NCBI GenBank assembly: GCA_023131215.1
Contig: JAGLZV010000149.1
Coordinates: forward strand, 1-14,419
Source of the DNA: Candidatus Methanophagales archaeon
GTDB lineage: Archaea > Halobacteriota > Syntropharchaeia > Alkanophagales > Methanospirareceae
Length of the DNA: 14,419 nt
Reading direction: 5' to 3'
Shown here piece by piece: positions 12,983 to 14,419 of this stretch (its first letter is position 1; every line of letters starts with the position of its first letter). The notes below the pieces were generated by a model, which was not told the DNA's origin, did not search any database, and saw only the letters and a list, made by a program, of their open reading frames with translations. The position numbers were made by a program, and so were the translations under genes.

Positions 12983-14419
12983 ATGAACGAAAACGAGTAT
13001 GAAGGGGTGCAAGAAGAAGAACGTGAGCGGGTCATCGAAGTAAGTGTTGAAGACGAGATGAAGAGCTCCTACATAGACTACGCAATGAGCGTGATTGTGG
13101 GAAGAGCTCTTCCTGACGCACGTGATGGGCTAAAACCGGTGCATCGCCGCATCTTATACGGGATGCACGAACTCGGCGTCAGACACGATAGACCGCATAA
13201 GAAATCAGCGAGGATAGTAGGGGACGTCCTGGGAAAATACCATCCTCATGGTGACGTTGCCGTCTATGACACAATGGTGCGGATGGCGCAGGATTTCTCT
13301 TGCCGATACCCCCTAATAGACGGTCAAGGCAATTTCGGCAGTATAGATGGCGATGCCGCCGCCGCAATGCGGTATACCGAAGTGAGGCTGTCAAAAATAG
13401 CAGAGGAACTGCTGATTGATCTTGAAAAAGACACTGTCGCATGGAGTCCTAATTTTGATAACACACTGAAGGAACCGCGGATTTTACCTGCAAAACTGCC
13501 TAACCTGTTGATGAACGGTTCTTCTGGTATTGCTGTTGGAATGGCTACTAACATGCCTCCACACAATTTATCAGAAGTTGTGGATGGCATAATAAAAGTA
13601 ATAGACGAGCCAGAGGTGAGTGTAGGAGAGCTGATGGCAGTAATAAAAGCTCCGGATTTTCCCACCGGTGGAATCATTTTTGGCTACGAAGGGATAAAAA
13701 ATGCGTATGAGACTGGCAGAGGTACCTTAAAGCTAAGAGCAAAGGCTGAGATAGAAAAAAAGGCTAAAAAAGAGCGAATAGTCATACGCGAGATACCATA
13801 CCAGGTAAACAAAAGCAAACTGGTAGTGGAGATAGCGGAATTTGCAAAAAAGTACAGGATAGAGAGTATTAGTGGGCTGAGAGACGAATCCGACCGCAAA
13901 GGAATGAGGATTGTAATAGAATTGAAAACCGGTGCTAATGCATCTATCGTTTTAAACAAGCTCTATAAACACACACAATTGGAAACCACCTTTGGTGTAA
14001 TCAATCTCGCTCTGGTGAATGGCGAGCCACGAGTATTAACGCTAAAGGAGCTCATCGAGTGCTACATAAAGCACAGGAAAGAAGTAACGATTAGAAGGCT
14101 GCAATATGAATTAGAGCGTGCAGAGCAGCGAAAGCACATATTAGAGGGCTTAATCATCGCAATATCGCATATAGATGAGGTGATAAGGCTAATAAAAGCT
14201 TCAAGCGATAGCAAAACTGCTAAATCCACACTCATTGACAGATTTAGTCTGAGCGAGGAGCAAGCGAAAGAGATACTGGAGATGAAGCTCTCGAGATTGA
14301 GTGCTTTGGAGCGCGATAAAATAGAGCACGAGCGAACAGAGTTAGAAAGCAAAATAAATTGGCTCCGGGAGGTTTTAGCTAGTGAAACTCGAATATTTGG
14401 CATTATAAAAGAAGAACTG
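12983..14419 (+). CDS. gyrA: DNA gyrase subunit A, 5' part (cut by window end)
   Basis: GyrA breaks and rejoins DNA in type II topoisomerase action; with GyrB it introduces negative supercoils. The first 479 codons are present and open to the last base. The winged-helix part has YIDYAMSVIVGRALPDARDGLKP-type sequence, then KYHPHGD (85-91), the catalytic tyrosine at residue 131 in AAMRYTEVRL, and LLMNGSSGIAVGMATNMPPHNL. The coiled-coil arm begins near residue 360. At the quinolone-determining position the sequence is HGDVAVYD: Val92 takes the place of the usual Ser (E. coli 83) and Asp96 is kept. ATG 12983 has no Shine-Dalgarno; a weak TATA-like CTTAAACA lies about 30 bases ahead. It is divergent from aroC, and gyrB is not in the window. 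Confidence 0.96.
   Translation, partial: MNENEYEGVQEEERERVIEVSVEDEMKSSYIDYAMSVIVGRALPDARDGLKPVHRRILYGMHELGVRHDRPHKKSARIVGDVLGKYHPHGDVAVYDTMVRMAQDFSCRYPLIDGQGNFGSIDGDAAAAMRYTEVRLSKIAEELLIDLEKDTVAWSPNFDNTLKEPRILPAKLPNLLMNGSSGIAVGMATNMPPHNLSEVVDGIIKVIDEPEVSVGELMAVIKAPDFPTGGIIFGYEGIKNAYETGRGTLKLRAKAEIEKKAKKERIVIREIPYQVNKSKLVVEIAEFAKKYRIESISGLRDESDRKGMRIVIELKTGANASIVLNKLYKHTQLETTFGVINLALVNGEPRVLTLKELIECYIKHRKEVTIRRLQYELERAEQRKHILEGLIIAISHIDEVIRLIKASSDSKTAKSTLIDRFSLSEEQAKEILEMKLSRLSALERDKIEHERTELESKINWLREVLASETRIFGIIKEEL

Overview
The window looks like a chromosomal segment of a euryarchaeon that carries methyl-coenzyme M reductase chemistry, i.e. a methanogen, an ANME-type methane oxidiser or a relative. 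The strongest marker is a complete component A2 ATPase (7696-9414), which activates MCR. Other archaeal signs are TATA-box promoters about 31 bases ahead of start codons with no Shine-Dalgarno, a tRNA gene without encoded CCA, an ammonia-dependent NAD synthetase, and a stand-alone gyrA as found in Euryarchaeota. The finer placement (for example Methanophagales/ANME-1) is inference.

Layout. 1-850: the possible 3' end of an unknown gene, a 51-residue winged-helix-like gene starting at TTG, and a small gene with a C-terminal membrane-sorting tail that is split by an in-frame TAA. 920-1539: an overlapping pair, a small hypothetical protein and a retropepsin-like aspartic protease. 1564-3312: nadE (minus) and a soluble sppA-type serine protease (plus), separated by a 139-bp hairpin-like repeat that also supplies the nadE promoter. 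3507-5890: a tightly packed operon of an m4C-type DNA methyltransferase with a degenerate nuclease-fold tail, an MjaI-like (CTAG) restriction enzyme and a dCMP deaminase, followed by the broken 5' end of a convergent m5C methyltransferase gene. 6316-7486: a HicB-like/2TM protein operon divergent from a DUF488 gene. 7468-7542: tRNA-Glu(CTC), antisense to the end of the DUF488 gene, with a second copy of the nadE repeat at its promoter.

7696-9414: MCR component A2. 9490-9909: a DUF72 pseudogene with a large internal deletion and a frameshift. 9932-11702: a two-gene module of an SMC/OLD-like ATPase and a PIN-domain nuclease, with the look of a defence or toxin system. 11724-12893: chorismate synthase (aroC) carrying an in-frame 69-bp palindromic repeat. 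12983-end: the first 479 codons of gyrA.

Most items with novelty are accessory: the restriction operon and its methyltransferase tail, the ATPase-PIN pair, and two families of short palindromic repeats that have become functional sequence, one as a promoter region and one as coding sequence. CTAG, the likely target of the restriction system, is very rare in the window: I find three sites by eye where base composition predicts roughly fifty.
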